DNA of 64,000 nt from Thermoplasmata archaeon. GTDB taxonomy: Archaea > Thermoplasmatota > Thermoplasmata > Lutacidiplasmatales > UBA184. Where the stretch lies: positions 124,001 through 188,000 of the forward strand of contig DAHUZZ010000001.1 of the NCBI GenBank assembly GCA_027314915.1, given 5' to 3'. This document shows, piece after piece, positions 44,334 to 51,717 of this stretch; the first letter of the stretch is position 1; each line of letters begins with the position of its first letter. The notes under the pieces are model-generated. The model made no database searches. It had not been told where the DNA came from and saw only the letters and a list, made by a program, of their open reading frames with translations. The position numbers and the translations under genes are program-made.

Positions 44334-44368
44334 ATGTCGACATGATATATGTTGATTTCTATCGACAT
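44334..44368. promoter_or_regulatory. arsR-arsM promoter with double dyad operator
   Basis: TATATA (44345-44350, minus-strand box) is flanked by two dyads. Upstream, 44349-44368 is ATGTTGAT-TTCT-ATCGACAT, arms matching except one base, with the TTGAT-N4-ATCRA form seen in ArsR-family sites. Downstream, 44334-44343 is a perfect ATGTCGACAT palindrome. Both share the half-site ATGTYGA. Bound repressor would hide the TATA box from TBP. Confidence 0.65.
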
Positions 44369-44431
44369 GACCGTGCGGCGACCCCGGGCGCGGACCGGGG
44401 GTCCCCCGGCGGGCCCGGGGGTTGCGGGCGA

Positions 44432-45181
44432 TCAGGCGCCCAGCAGCGACCTCGCGCCGTTGATCAGGAACCGGACGTCCGAGGCGAGCCCGATGAACCG
44501 GAACCCCAGCTCGATCGCGGCCTTCTTCTCCTCGGCGTCCACGACGAGTGTTCCGGCCGCCTTGCCGTGCCGGCCCGCGGAGTCGACGACCCGGGCCATG
44601 GCCTCCCGGACGAGCGGGTCCTTGCGCCGGTCCAGGAGCCCGAGGTTGAGGGTCAGGTCCTGGGGGCCGACGAAGAGCAGGTCGACCCCCTCGACGGCCG
44701 CGATCGCGTCGAGGTTCGCGAGCGCCTCCCGCGTCTCGATCTGGACCCCGGTGAGCAGATCCGAGTTCGCCCGGCGGAGGTAGGACCCCAGCTCCTTCCC
44801 ATACCGGCTCGATGCCGCGGAGGCGATCCCCCGGACCCCCGACGGGGGATATTTCGCGAAGGAGACGGCCCGGCGCGCCTCCGCCTCGGAGTTGACCAGC
44901 GGGGCCAGCAGGCCCTGGGCGCCGGCATCCAGCGCCTGCTTGATGAGATACTGGTCCACCTCACCGACGCGGATCAGGGGGGCGGCTCCGTCCGTGCCCT
45001 GGACCGCCACCATCGCGGCCAAGGTCTCCGGGTTCACGTGGGCGTGCTCGGTGTCGAGCATGAACCAGTCGAAACCGAGCCCGTTCAGCGCGTCCACGCA
45101 GACGAGGGACGAGGAGGAGATCCAGGTCCCGAACAACGGCGGGCCCGGTGCGCGCAGCCGGTGGACCAACGGGGCCGCCAT
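44432..45181 (-). CDS. HpcH/HpaI-family class II aldolase
   Basis: Protein of 249 residues with the HpaI fold, a divalent-metal-dependent aldolase that splits 4-hydroxy-2-oxo acids to pyruvate or glyoxylate-type products. FGTWISSSSLVCVDALN, FDWFMLDTEHAHVN, LIRVGEVDQYLIKQALDAGA, GVQIETREALANLDAI and VDLLFVGPQDLTLNLG match the family; the metal-binding Glu and Asp are in QIET and GPQDL, and the His/Arg pair in DTEHAH and RVGE. A TATA-like GCTTATCG (about 45209-45216) is 32 bases from the ATG. No catabolic cluster surrounds it, so the substrate is open. Confidence 0.85.
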   Translation of the reverse strand: MAAPLVHRLRAPGPPLFGTWISSSSLVCVDALNGLGFDWFMLDTEHAHVNPETLAAMVAVQGTDGAAPLIRVGEVDQYLIKQALDAGAQGLLAPLVNSEAEARRAVSFAKYPPSGVRGIASAASSRYGKELGSYLRRANSDLLTGVQIETREALANLDAIAAVEGVDLLFVGPQDLTLNLGLLDRRKDPLVREAMARVVDSAGRHGKAAGTLVVDAEEKKAAIELGFRFIGLASDVRFLINGARSLLGA

Positions 45182-45312
45182 GCCTCGCGCCCCTCGGGGC
45201 GCCGGGCGCGATAAGCTTTCGCCGGAGCGTCGCGCCGGCGCGGTCGCTCCGGAGGGATTGATGAGGGACGCGGCCCTGGAGGGGGCCGGCCGCGTCCGGC
45301 TCGGAGTCCCTC

Positions 45313-46701
45313 GTGCCGTCGAAGGAGCGCTACGAGATCGTCGTCATCGGAGCGGGTCCCCTCGGGCTCGCGACCGCCTACCACCTCGCCGAGCAGGACC
45401 CCCGGCGCTCGGTGCTCGTGGTCGACGCCCTCGCCGGTCCCGGGGAGGGATCGATGGGGGCGAGCAACTCGATGGTCCGGGATGTGTTCAGCTCTCCGGA
45501 CAACCGTCGCCTGGCCGGGGCCTCGATCCGCTTCTACGAGCACGTCATGGGATCCCACGAGTCGATGCGGGACCCGGTCCCGCTGCTCGATCGGTACGGC
45601 TACCTCTGGCTCCTGAGCGAGGACCAGCGGGCCGAGTACGCCCGGCTCCTCGACGACCGATCGGCCCGGATCGAGGCCCGGTTCGTGGCGCTGGAGGAGC
45701 TCGGCGACCTTCCCGGGCTCGAGCGCTCCCCGACCCGATGGTTCGAGGGGGCCCTCGGGACGGCCCCCCCGGCGATCGCGGGGGCGCTCTTCGGACGGTC
45801 CTGCGGGGCCGTGGCGCCGGAGATGCTCGCGCACTTCTACCACCAGGAGGCCTCCCGCCTCGGGGTCGAGTTCTCCTTCTCGACCTGCGTCACGGGGCTC
45901 TCGTTCGAGGGGACGGAGGAGATCCTCCTCCACGAGGACACCCGGAGGCCGCTCGCCTTCCAGGAGCACATTCCCGGCCGGCTCCGCATCTCCCGGGTCC
46001 ACCTCGCCGACGGCCGGTTCGTACGCGCCGACCGGGTCGTGGTCGCCGCCGGGGCCTGGTCGGCGGGGCTCCTGGAGCCGCTCGGCGTCGCGACCGCGTG
46101 CAGTCCCCGCCCCCAGAGCACCTACTCGGTCGCGGGGCCGGGGGTCGACGCCCTGCTGGATTGGGTCCCGAACCTGGACCCCATCGACCGGGACCAGGGT
46201 CGACCGCGTCTCCCCTTCGTCATCCTTCCGACCGGGGCGACGATCAAGCCCGTGTTCCGGCAGCGGAGGCTGTGGCTGGGGTGCCTCGACACCGTCTCCC
46301 GGCCGATCGGCACCCTCGAGGACCCCGGTCGGGACGGACGGCTCGACTTCAACATGGGCCGGCTCGCGGACCGCGGCTCCTACGCCACCGACCTGCTCCC
46401 GGCCTTCACGCCCTACCTGCCCGGGTTCGAGTCCGCCGTGGTCCGCCTGGATCGCTGCTGGGGAGGGTACTACAACTTCAGTCCCGACGGGCTGCCCATC
46501 CTCGCCACGGAGGCCTACGGGGTGGCGTTCCTGGGAGGGGACTCCGGCAGCGGCATCATGAAGGCCGACTCCCTCGGCCGCCTCGCCGCGGCGTGGTGCG
46601 ACGGAGCGACCGAGGCCCGCCTCTTCGGCGGAGAGCGGTATCCTCTCGACCGGCTCTCGCTGCTCCGCCGGAAGGTGGAGCCCGAGACGATGATCCTCTG
46701 A
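45313..46701 (+). CDS. FAD-dependent amino-acid oxidase/dehydrogenase (DAO family)
   Basis: Flavoprotein of 462 residues. The FAD-binding beta-alpha-beta is IVVIGAGPLGLATAYHLAE, the second FAD contact is VVVAAGAWSAGLLEPLG and the C-terminal clamp is GGDSGSGIMKADSLGRLAA. The general layout is that of DadA, sarcosine and glycine oxidases. GASNSMVRDVFSSPDN after the N-terminal motif corresponds to the substrate/FAD covalent-link region but has no His or Cys for covalent flavin. Start is GTG at 45313; the promoter is not obvious, though the AAGCTT element at 45213-45218 shared with the divergent aldolase gene could serve. Confidence 0.83.
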   Translation: MPSKERYEIVVIGAGPLGLATAYHLAEQDPRRSVLVVDALAGPGEGSMGASNSMVRDVFSSPDNRRLAGASIRFYEHVMGSHESMRDPVPLLDRYGYLWLLSEDQRAEYARLLDDRSARIEARFVALEELGDLPGLERSPTRWFEGALGTAPPAIAGALFGRSCGAVAPEMLAHFYHQEASRLGVEFSFSTCVTGLSFEGTEEILLHEDTRRPLAFQEHIPGRLRISRVHLADGRFVRADRVVVAAGAWSAGLLEPLGVATACSPRPQSTYSVAGPGVDALLDWVPNLDPIDRDQGRPRLPFVILPTGATIKPVFRQRRLWLGCLDTVSRPIGTLEDPGRDGRLDFNMGRLADRGSYATDLLPAFTPYLPGFESAVVRLDRCWGGYYNFSPDGLPILATEAYGVAFLGGDSGSGIMKADSLGRLAAAWCDGATEARLFGGERYPLDRLSLLRRKVEPETMIL

Positions 46702-46738
46702 CCGCCCGGCCGCCGGGGTCGAACGGAGGGGACGGGAC

Positions 46739-47146
46739 TCAGGAGGGTCCGGCCCGCTCGCCGAACGACGCGCCGCGCTGGTCGATCACGTCGAAGACGT
46801 TGCCGTCGGGATCCGCGAGGGTCACGAAGTCCTCGCTCACCCCGGCCGGCCGAAGGAGGGTCGCCCCCAGCCGGACGAGCCGGGCCACCTCGTCCTCCGG
46901 GCGGGAGGAGTAGAGATCGAGATGAAGCCGGTACTCGCGCAGGGGCGGCTCGTTGCTCCGGAACAGCGAGAGATTGGGGCCGCGTCCCCCGGGGTCCCTC
47001 AGCACCACGCCCTCCTCGTCGGGCGGGTCCCGGGGGACGTAGCGCAACGCGTCGGTCCTGAAGCGGACCATCTCCTCCCATCGGGCGCACTCGATCACGA
47101 CCGAGCCGATCCAGATCCCCCCGTCCTGCTCGGGGTTCGTCCCCAT
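46739..47146 (-). CDS. Glyoxalase/VOC-superfamily protein
   Basis: Protein of 135 residues with the paired beta-alpha-beta-beta-beta modules of the vicinal oxygen chelate fold. IWIGSVVIECARWEEMVRF opens module 1, YRLHLDLYSSRPEDEVARL opens module 2, and FVTLADPDGNVFDVID is the classic VOC C-terminus. Module 1 lacks an obvious His ligand, so metal binding may be lost. A TATA-like GGTTTACGC at 47168-47176 is 26 bases from the ATG, indicating a leaderless mRNA. Function cannot be assigned more closely. Confidence 0.8.
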   Translation of the reverse strand: MGTNPEQDGGIWIGSVVIECARWEEMVRFRTDALRYVPRDPPDEEGVVLRDPGGRGPNLSLFRSNEPPLREYRLHLDLYSSRPEDEVARLVRLGATLLRPAGVSEDFVTLADPDGNVFDVIDQRGASFGERAGPS

Positions 47147-47272
47147 CGTTCGACCATCCCGTTCCGGGCGTAAACCAGCGACGGTGGTCGCCGGCGGGCG
47201 CCTTCCGGAGCAGGATCGGGTACCCGTTCCCGCGAGGGCCCCGACCCGGGCGAGCCCACGCCGGGCTCGGGG

Positions 47273-47713
47273 TCAGGGGCCCTTGGGGATCGCCCGAAGG
47301 ATCGGTCCGGTGAGCCCCCAGCTGTCCCCGGTGGGACCGCCGCGCCCATCATGGAACAAGAACGCGCGGTTCCACTCCTGGTAGGCCGGGACCCGGCTGC
47401 GGAGCCTCACGGTCGACAGGACGGTGCGGCGCCGGGACCCCGGCGTGGGGTCCGCCAGGGACAACCCGTCCAGCCGGAAGTACAGCTTGCTCCCGTCGGA
47501 GACGGTCAGGATGCCTCGGAGCGTGGGTTCGAAGATCCCGTCGGTCCTCCGGGGGGCGGTGTTGGTGACGTGTACCGTGCCGGTGAGCCCTTCGACCTCG
47601 AGTCGACCCTCCAGGACGCCATACACTTGCCCTCCGCCGGCCTCGTCGTATTCGACCAACTCGTCTTTCGGCCCGTACGTGAGCGCGAGACTCCCGATCG
47701 CCTGCCACTCCAT
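47273..47713 (-). CDS. DUF3237-like beta-barrel protein
   Basis: Protein of 146 residues, nearly all beta strand. YGVLEGRLEVEGLTGTVHV, LRGILTVSDGSKLYFRLDG and RVPAYQEWNRAFLFHDG resemble the lipocalin-like DUF3237 family, from memory. The frame is open to 47899, but the ATG at 47713 begins the strand-rich part (MEWQAIGSLALTYGP). The ending FLFHDGRGG is also family-like. Function unknown. Confidence 0.62.
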   Translation of the reverse strand: MEWQAIGSLALTYGPKDELVEYDEAGGGQVYGVLEGRLEVEGLTGTVHVTNTAPRRTDGIFEPTLRGILTVSDGSKLYFRLDGLSLADPTPGSRRRTVLSTVRLRSRVPAYQEWNRAFLFHDGRGGPTGDSWGLTGPILRAIPKGP

Positions 47714-48002
47714 GATCCCGGGATGCCATACCCCCCAAACAAGTTGTCCCCGGGCCCTCCCAGCGGCCCGGCGGTCTCCGTCCGTCGTTCCCGATGCGTT
47801 CCGGGCCCGGTTCGTGCTCCCCGGAAGCACCCCCCACCGCAGCGCGCCGGGCCCGGGGGCCGGCGCCCCGAGAGGTTGGACCGCCCCGCCGTGATCCACC
47901 GAGCCGCCGCTTCCCCTGATCCCGCGGCTCGGCGTCGGAGCAGAGGGGGCGGGTTCCGACGGGACCCTTCTAAGTCCCCCGACGCTTCACCGGTCAAGAG
48001 AG

Positions 48003-48575
48003 ATGCCGCCGCACGAGCACTCCGGGCCTGGGGAATACACCGCCACGTCGCTCCGGCGCGTCGAGTGGTCGCGGGAGCTCGAGGTGGTCCGTCGGCTCCT
48101 CGGGGACTACCGGGGATGGTTGGCCGAGCACGCCGACAGCTCTCCCCGCGCGCAGCTCGCCCTGGTCCATCTGGAGGGGGACATCTCCCGGCTTCCCGGG
48201 GTCTACGGTCCGCCCGGGGGCGATGTGATCCTCGCGTTCCGTGACTCCGAGGTCGTCGCCTGCGGGGCGGTGCGGGGGTGGGCGCCCGGGGTGGGCGAGA
48301 TCCAGCGCATCCACGTGCGACCGGACCATCGTGGACCCGGCTTCGGGCCGATCCTGACCGGGGCGCTCCTTGGACGGGCCGTGGAGCTCGGCTACGAGCG
48401 CGTCCGGGTCGACACCCTTCCGACGATGACCGCCGCGATCCAGTTCTACCAGGAGATGGGGTTCCGGCCCATCCCGCCCTACCGGGAGCACCCGGTGCCG
48501 GGCGCCCTCTTCTTCGAGTGGCGCGCGCCGGGGCCGGGGGCGGGGGCGACGGGGGATCAGCGGCGCGAGGCGTAG
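48003..48575 (+). CDS. GNAT-family N-acetyltransferase
   Basis: Protein of 190 residues. The acetyl-CoA motif A is IQRIHVRPDHRGPGFGPILT, with Gly-Pro instead of the usual Gly-X-Gly/Ala in places, followed by VRVDTLPTMTAAIQFYQEMG and FRPIPPYREHPVPGALFFEW. This ending is shared with small-molecule GNATs. A TATA-like TTCTAAG near 47970 is about 30 bases before the ATG. The last 19 bases overlap the convergent reductase gene. Confidence 0.84.
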   Translation: MPPHEHSGPGEYTATSLRRVEWSRELEVVRRLLGDYRGWLAEHADSSPRAQLALVHLEGDISRLPGVYGPPGGDVILAFRDSEVVACGAVRGWAPGVGEIQRIHVRPDHRGPGFGPILTGALLGRAVELGYERVRVDTLPTMTAAIQFYQEMGFRPIPPYREHPVPGALFFEWRAPGPGAGATGDQRREA

Positions 48576-49138
48576 TGGAGCAGGAGCTCCCCATCCTCGA
48601 GGGACGACGACTCGAGCAGCTCGAGCGTGCGTTGCTGCTTGAGCGGTCCCCAGTACTCGGGCCCCCGGCCGTAGACCACCGGCTGAAGGATCATCCAGTA
48701 GTCGTCGGCGAGATCGCGGCGGAGCACGTCCTGGATCAGCCGCGGGCCTCCTTCGAGGATGATGTTCCCGCCGTTCTCCCCCTGGAGACGCGCGACGATC
48801 CCCGACAGGTCCCCCTTCATGATCCGCGCATTCTCCCAGCCCGGGGTCTTCAGGGTGCGGGAGAGGCAGACCTTCTCGACGCGGTCGAGCCACCGCGCGT
48901 AGTCGAGCAGGTACTTCGGGTCCTTCGGGCTGCGGGCCTTCTCCGTCCAGACCCTCCGGTGCCCGAGGAACGAGCGGCGGCCCATGACGACGGTGGTCAC
49001 GTCGTCGAACCGATCGAGCCACATCCGCCTCCAGTTATCGCTCGGCTCCTTCGAGGTCCGGTCCGACCCCGGGTACTTCGGGAACGCTCCGCGCCCATCG
49101 AGCGTCATGTAGAGATTGGCCGTGATCTTCCTCGCCAC
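48557..49138 (-). CDS. Dihydrofolate reductase-like (RibD C-terminal) protein
   Basis: Protein of 193 residues from the GTG at 49138. ITANLYMTLDGRGAFPKYPG matches the start of RibD-C/DHFR-like proteins, VVMGRRSFLG the NADPH loop, and NIILEGGPRLIQDVLRRDL the second nucleotide motif; YWMILQPVVYGRGPEYWG is the C-terminal block. The frame reaches 49225, but the added residues are low-complexity. It is not beside riboflavin genes and probably is one of the many general reductases of this family. Confidence 0.83.
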   Translation of the reverse strand: MARKITANLYMTLDGRGAFPKYPGSDRTSKEPSDNWRRMWLDRFDDVTTVVMGRRSFLGHRRVWTEKARSPKDPKYLLDYARWLDRVEKVCLSRTLKTPGWENARIMKGDLSGIVARLQGENGGNIILEGGPRLIQDVLRRDLADDYWMILQPVVYGRGPEYWGPLKQQRTLELLESSSLEDGELLLHYASRR

Positions 49139-49434
49139 GGTGGCCCTCAGGCGGTGGGGGCCGTGGTCGGTCCGCCCATCGCGCCCCGCCCCGTGCCCCC
49201 CTCCACCATGTGCACGACCCAGCACCTACCCATGGAATGAACTTGGGGCCAGCGTAGGACGCCTCGATCCCGGGCCCCGTGCGGAGCCCTCGGCCGCAGG
49301 AACGGGGCGGGCGTCCCACCGCCGGCCGGAGGTCCCGGAGACGGGGCGATCGAACTCTCCCACGTACCGGGTGGTTCCGGGCTCCCCCGCACCGCCGTGC
49401 TCGAGGCCACGCGCGGGACCGGCCGTTCCGATCG
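49139..49434. other. Stretch without a recognisable gene
   Basis: No coding frame with convincing composition, RNA gene or promoter was found. It begins a 2.5 kb part of the window where coding is sparse and the sequence is visibly less GC-skewed than the flanks. Confidence 0.5.
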
Positions 49435-50061
49435 CTACCGGATCCGCAGGTCGCTCTTCTCGCAGGTCCCTCTCGGAACACCACGGATCTGGAGGCCAAG
49501 CGGGCCGGGCCCCGAGTCGGCACGGGCGAGGGTATCCGCCTTCGGTCCGAGTACGACCCCGCGCGCCGGATGCGGGCGCTGGATGGTGACCACCTCGATC
49601 GGATCCGCGTGCAGCGAGCCCGTCCTGGTCTTCCATCGGCGCAGGCGCGTCCCCGGAGCGATCGTACCTGCACGGAGCAGACCGGCCAGGACGGTGCCCG
49701 GGCCGGTGATCCAGTAGACCGCCTGGATCTCGAAACGAACGTCCGACAGCGGGGGCTCAGATGCTGATGGAGGCGCCGGGGGGTTTTCGGGCCCCGCGCG
49801 TCCCGGTGGGGGCGGTGGTCCAGATTTCCGGAACCACGGCACGGCGCTTCGACCGGCGACGTCTACAACTGCGTTTCGAAAAGGAGGCGGCGTCGAGGGG
49901 CGGGCGGATCCCGGTGGTCGTCCGACTCGGTAGGCCAGGCCGAATCGCCACGGGCCCTGGACTGCCCCGATCACGACCGAACGTCGATTCTGCCCGTTCA
50001 ACCGATTGGAGGAAGCGCACTCCTTCGGGCTGCGTTGGGACCAACCCGGTTGGTCTTGCAT
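49435..50061 (-). CDS. Stand-alone EF-Tu domain 2-like barrel protein, start uncertain
   Basis: The last 102 residues of this frame (49743-49438) look like the beta-barrel domain 2 of translational GTPases: VRFEIQAVYWITGPGTVLAG, LLRAGTIAPGTRLRRWK, PIEVVTIQRPHPA and GLQIRGVPRGTCEKSDLRI. The GTPase domain is missing. Between this block and the first in-frame ATG at 50061 there are about 105 low-complexity residues, and no ATG, GTG or TTG lies near the domain start. Either the true start is at 50061, or the gene has lost its start and is a remnant. Short single-barrel proteins of this kind occur in other genomes with no known function. Confidence 0.55.
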   Translation of the reverse strand: MQDQPGWSQRSPKECASSNRLNGQNRRSVVIGAVQGPWRFGLAYRVGRPPGSARPSTPPPFRNAVVDVAGRSAVPWFRKSGPPPPPGRAGPENPPAPPSASEPPLSDVRFEIQAVYWITGPGTVLAGLLRAGTIAPGTRLRRWKTRTGSLHADPIEVVTIQRPHPARGVVLGPKADTLARADSGPGPLGLQIRGVPRGTCEKSDLRIR

Positions 50062-50118
50062 CTCGACGTTCTCGAAGAAGTCTCCCTCGGGGCAGGTGAG
50101 CGGGGGATCGCCAGGGAT

Positions 50119-51042
50119 TCAGGAGCGTTGGACTTCCGGTTCGTCCGAGTTCGTCGCGAGAGCCCGGACCAACGCCTCCGTCAGGCGATCGGACTGGGTC
50201 CCGTCCGGGTCGAGGTCCGGATCAAACACGGTCAGCTCCATGCCGACGCACTTTGGAGACAGGAAGAGTCTGTGGACGATGGCTCCAAGCGTGGCCAGCG
50301 AGGGGCCCGGTCCCCCGGGAGAGTCCACCGCCCAGACCTCGTCCGAGTCGATGGCGTCCGCGTCGAAATGGACCCAGAAGCCCTCGGTGCTTCGTGTAAC
50401 CGTCTCGAGCACCTCCTCGACGACCCCCTGGGCTCCGCCGGAGGTGATCTCCCGGCTCGTCGTGGTCGCGATGCGTGAACTTCGCAATTCCCCGAGATAC
50501 TCGTCGTCGGGTCGAACGCCGACCACATGGACGTCCTCGAGCCGGACGTAGGGAGAACGCCCCTCCAGATCGACGAGTCGTCCGTCACCCTTTCCGGTTA
50601 CGATGGCGAGGTCCTCACCCGCCGCGGCGCCGATGCGATCGGAGTTTCCCGGATGGCGATAGTCGCTGTGCGCGTCGATGAAGACGAGACCAAATCTGCC
50701 CCGACGGCGAAGCGCGAGCATGTTCCCCATCAAGATGCTGCAGTCTCCGCCGAGGGCGAGCAGACGTGCCCCCCCTTCTATCGCCCGATCCACCCGATCG
50801 GCGAGAAGCCTAGAGTAGTCAGCGATGGCAGCAGCGTTCCTATCGCCGGACCCCGGAGTCCACGTGGGGTCGTACCGTGGAGGAACGACGCAGCCGGCGT
50901 CGACCCCATCGATCCGACGAACCAGGTCGCGATCTCTGAGGGCCCAGGGCAGCTTGTAACAGCCGGGTATCAACCCGGCAGCTGGCGGAGTGAGGCCGAG
51001 ATTCGAAGGTGCGTCCAGTACGAACAACTTTCGTGCCGTCAT
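50119..51042 (-). CDS. Arginase/agmatinase-family ureohydrolase
   Basis: Binuclear manganese enzyme of 307 residues. Metal-ligand motifs are complete: LALGGDCSILMG, VFIDAHSDYRHPG and VHFDADAIDSDE, with the late acidic block GMELTVFDPDLDPDG. Length and the SNLGLTPPAAG start are arginase-like; agmatinase or formiminoglutamase activity cannot be excluded. An arginase would hydrolyse arginine made through the argCJB genes at the other end of the window. A TATA-like AAGTTTAACTT at 51072-51082 is 35 bases from the ATG. Confidence 0.84.
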   Translation of the reverse strand: MTARKLFVLDAPSNLGLTPPAAGLIPGCYKLPWALRDRDLVRRIDGVDAGCVVPPRYDPTWTPGSGDRNAAAIADYSRLLADRVDRAIEGGARLLALGGDCSILMGNMLALRRRGRFGLVFIDAHSDYRHPGNSDRIGAAAGEDLAIVTGKGDGRLVDLEGRSPYVRLEDVHVVGVRPDDEYLGELRSSRIATTTSREITSGGAQGVVEEVLETVTRSTEGFWVHFDADAIDSDEVWAVDSPGGPGPSLATLGAIVHRLFLSPKCVGMELTVFDPDLDPDGTQSDRLTEALVRALATNSDEPEVQRS

Positions 51043-51071
51043 CCCGCATTCGCCTCCATGTACGGAAACGG

Positions 51072-51082
51072 AAGTTAAACTT
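51072..51082 (-). promoter_or_regulatory. TATA-like box of the arginase-family gene
   Basis: AAGTTTAACTT on the minus strand, centre 35 bases upstream of the ATG at 51042; the transcript would have a leader of about 8 bases. Confidence 0.45.
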
Positions 51083-51107
51083 CAGCCCGTCCCGTGTCGG
51101 CGAGGGC

Positions 51108-51305
51108 TCAAGGTGACCTGCTCCTCGCTGGCGAGGGAGGTCCCGAAGGCTCGCCGTGCGGCGGGACGACCTCGACGGAGCTCCCTGCCCGCGTGAAGCA
51201 CACGACCCTCGGTGGCTGCGAGGCGAGGGCCTCGGCTTCCCGCGCAAGGGACGGGAAGTCCGCGACACTCGACGCCGTCTCGCTGGTGAGGATCGGTTTC
51301 AACAT
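51108..51305 (-). CDS. Small hypothetical protein, doubtful
   Basis: Possible 65-residue product beginning MLKPILTSETASSVADFPS, followed by LAREAEALASQPPRVVCFTR and a Pro-Ser tail. The first 50 residues have a natural helix-strand pattern. A GTG three codons upstream could also serve. No family is recognised, no promoter is clear, and competing frames overlap it on the plus strand. Confidence 0.3.
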   Translation of the reverse strand: MLKPILTSETASSVADFPSLAREAEALASQPPRVVCFTRAGSSVEVVPPHGEPSGPPSPARSRSP

Positions 51306-51717
51306 CCTTGCCACTCAAGGCTTCGAGACCTGACCACGGCTCGTGCTCGGGCGGCCGAGCTGCTGACAGTCCCTGGATCGCGTTCGACAGGTTCGGAGCT
51401 CGTCGCGTATCCCTTCGTGGAGACGTGCGGTGGCCCTGGCCCCTCCCCGGGAAGGATCGAGGTCGACACCTACCCTCCCTGGAGTGGACCGCACGTCGAA
51501 CTCCCTCTCCGGAAGTCCCGAGTACGCGTTCACGTGGCTGAAGGCCCAAGCTGAAGTCGGTTGATGGAGCTGGGCGAGGACCACCATTCCGGGCGCGTCC
51601 ACATGGTCGAGGTCTCGGACCTGGGTCGCCGCCTCGACGCTGCTACGGAGGTACGGTTCTCCGCCGGCGGGCCGGAGCGCGCGGACGGGATCGAACTGCT
51701 CAGCTCGGTCCTACGAG
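51306..51717. other. Stretch without a recognisable gene
   Basis: Downstream of the third cyclase gene. Several short overlapping frames exist on both strands, none with family motifs or convincing composition. Confidence 0.45.
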
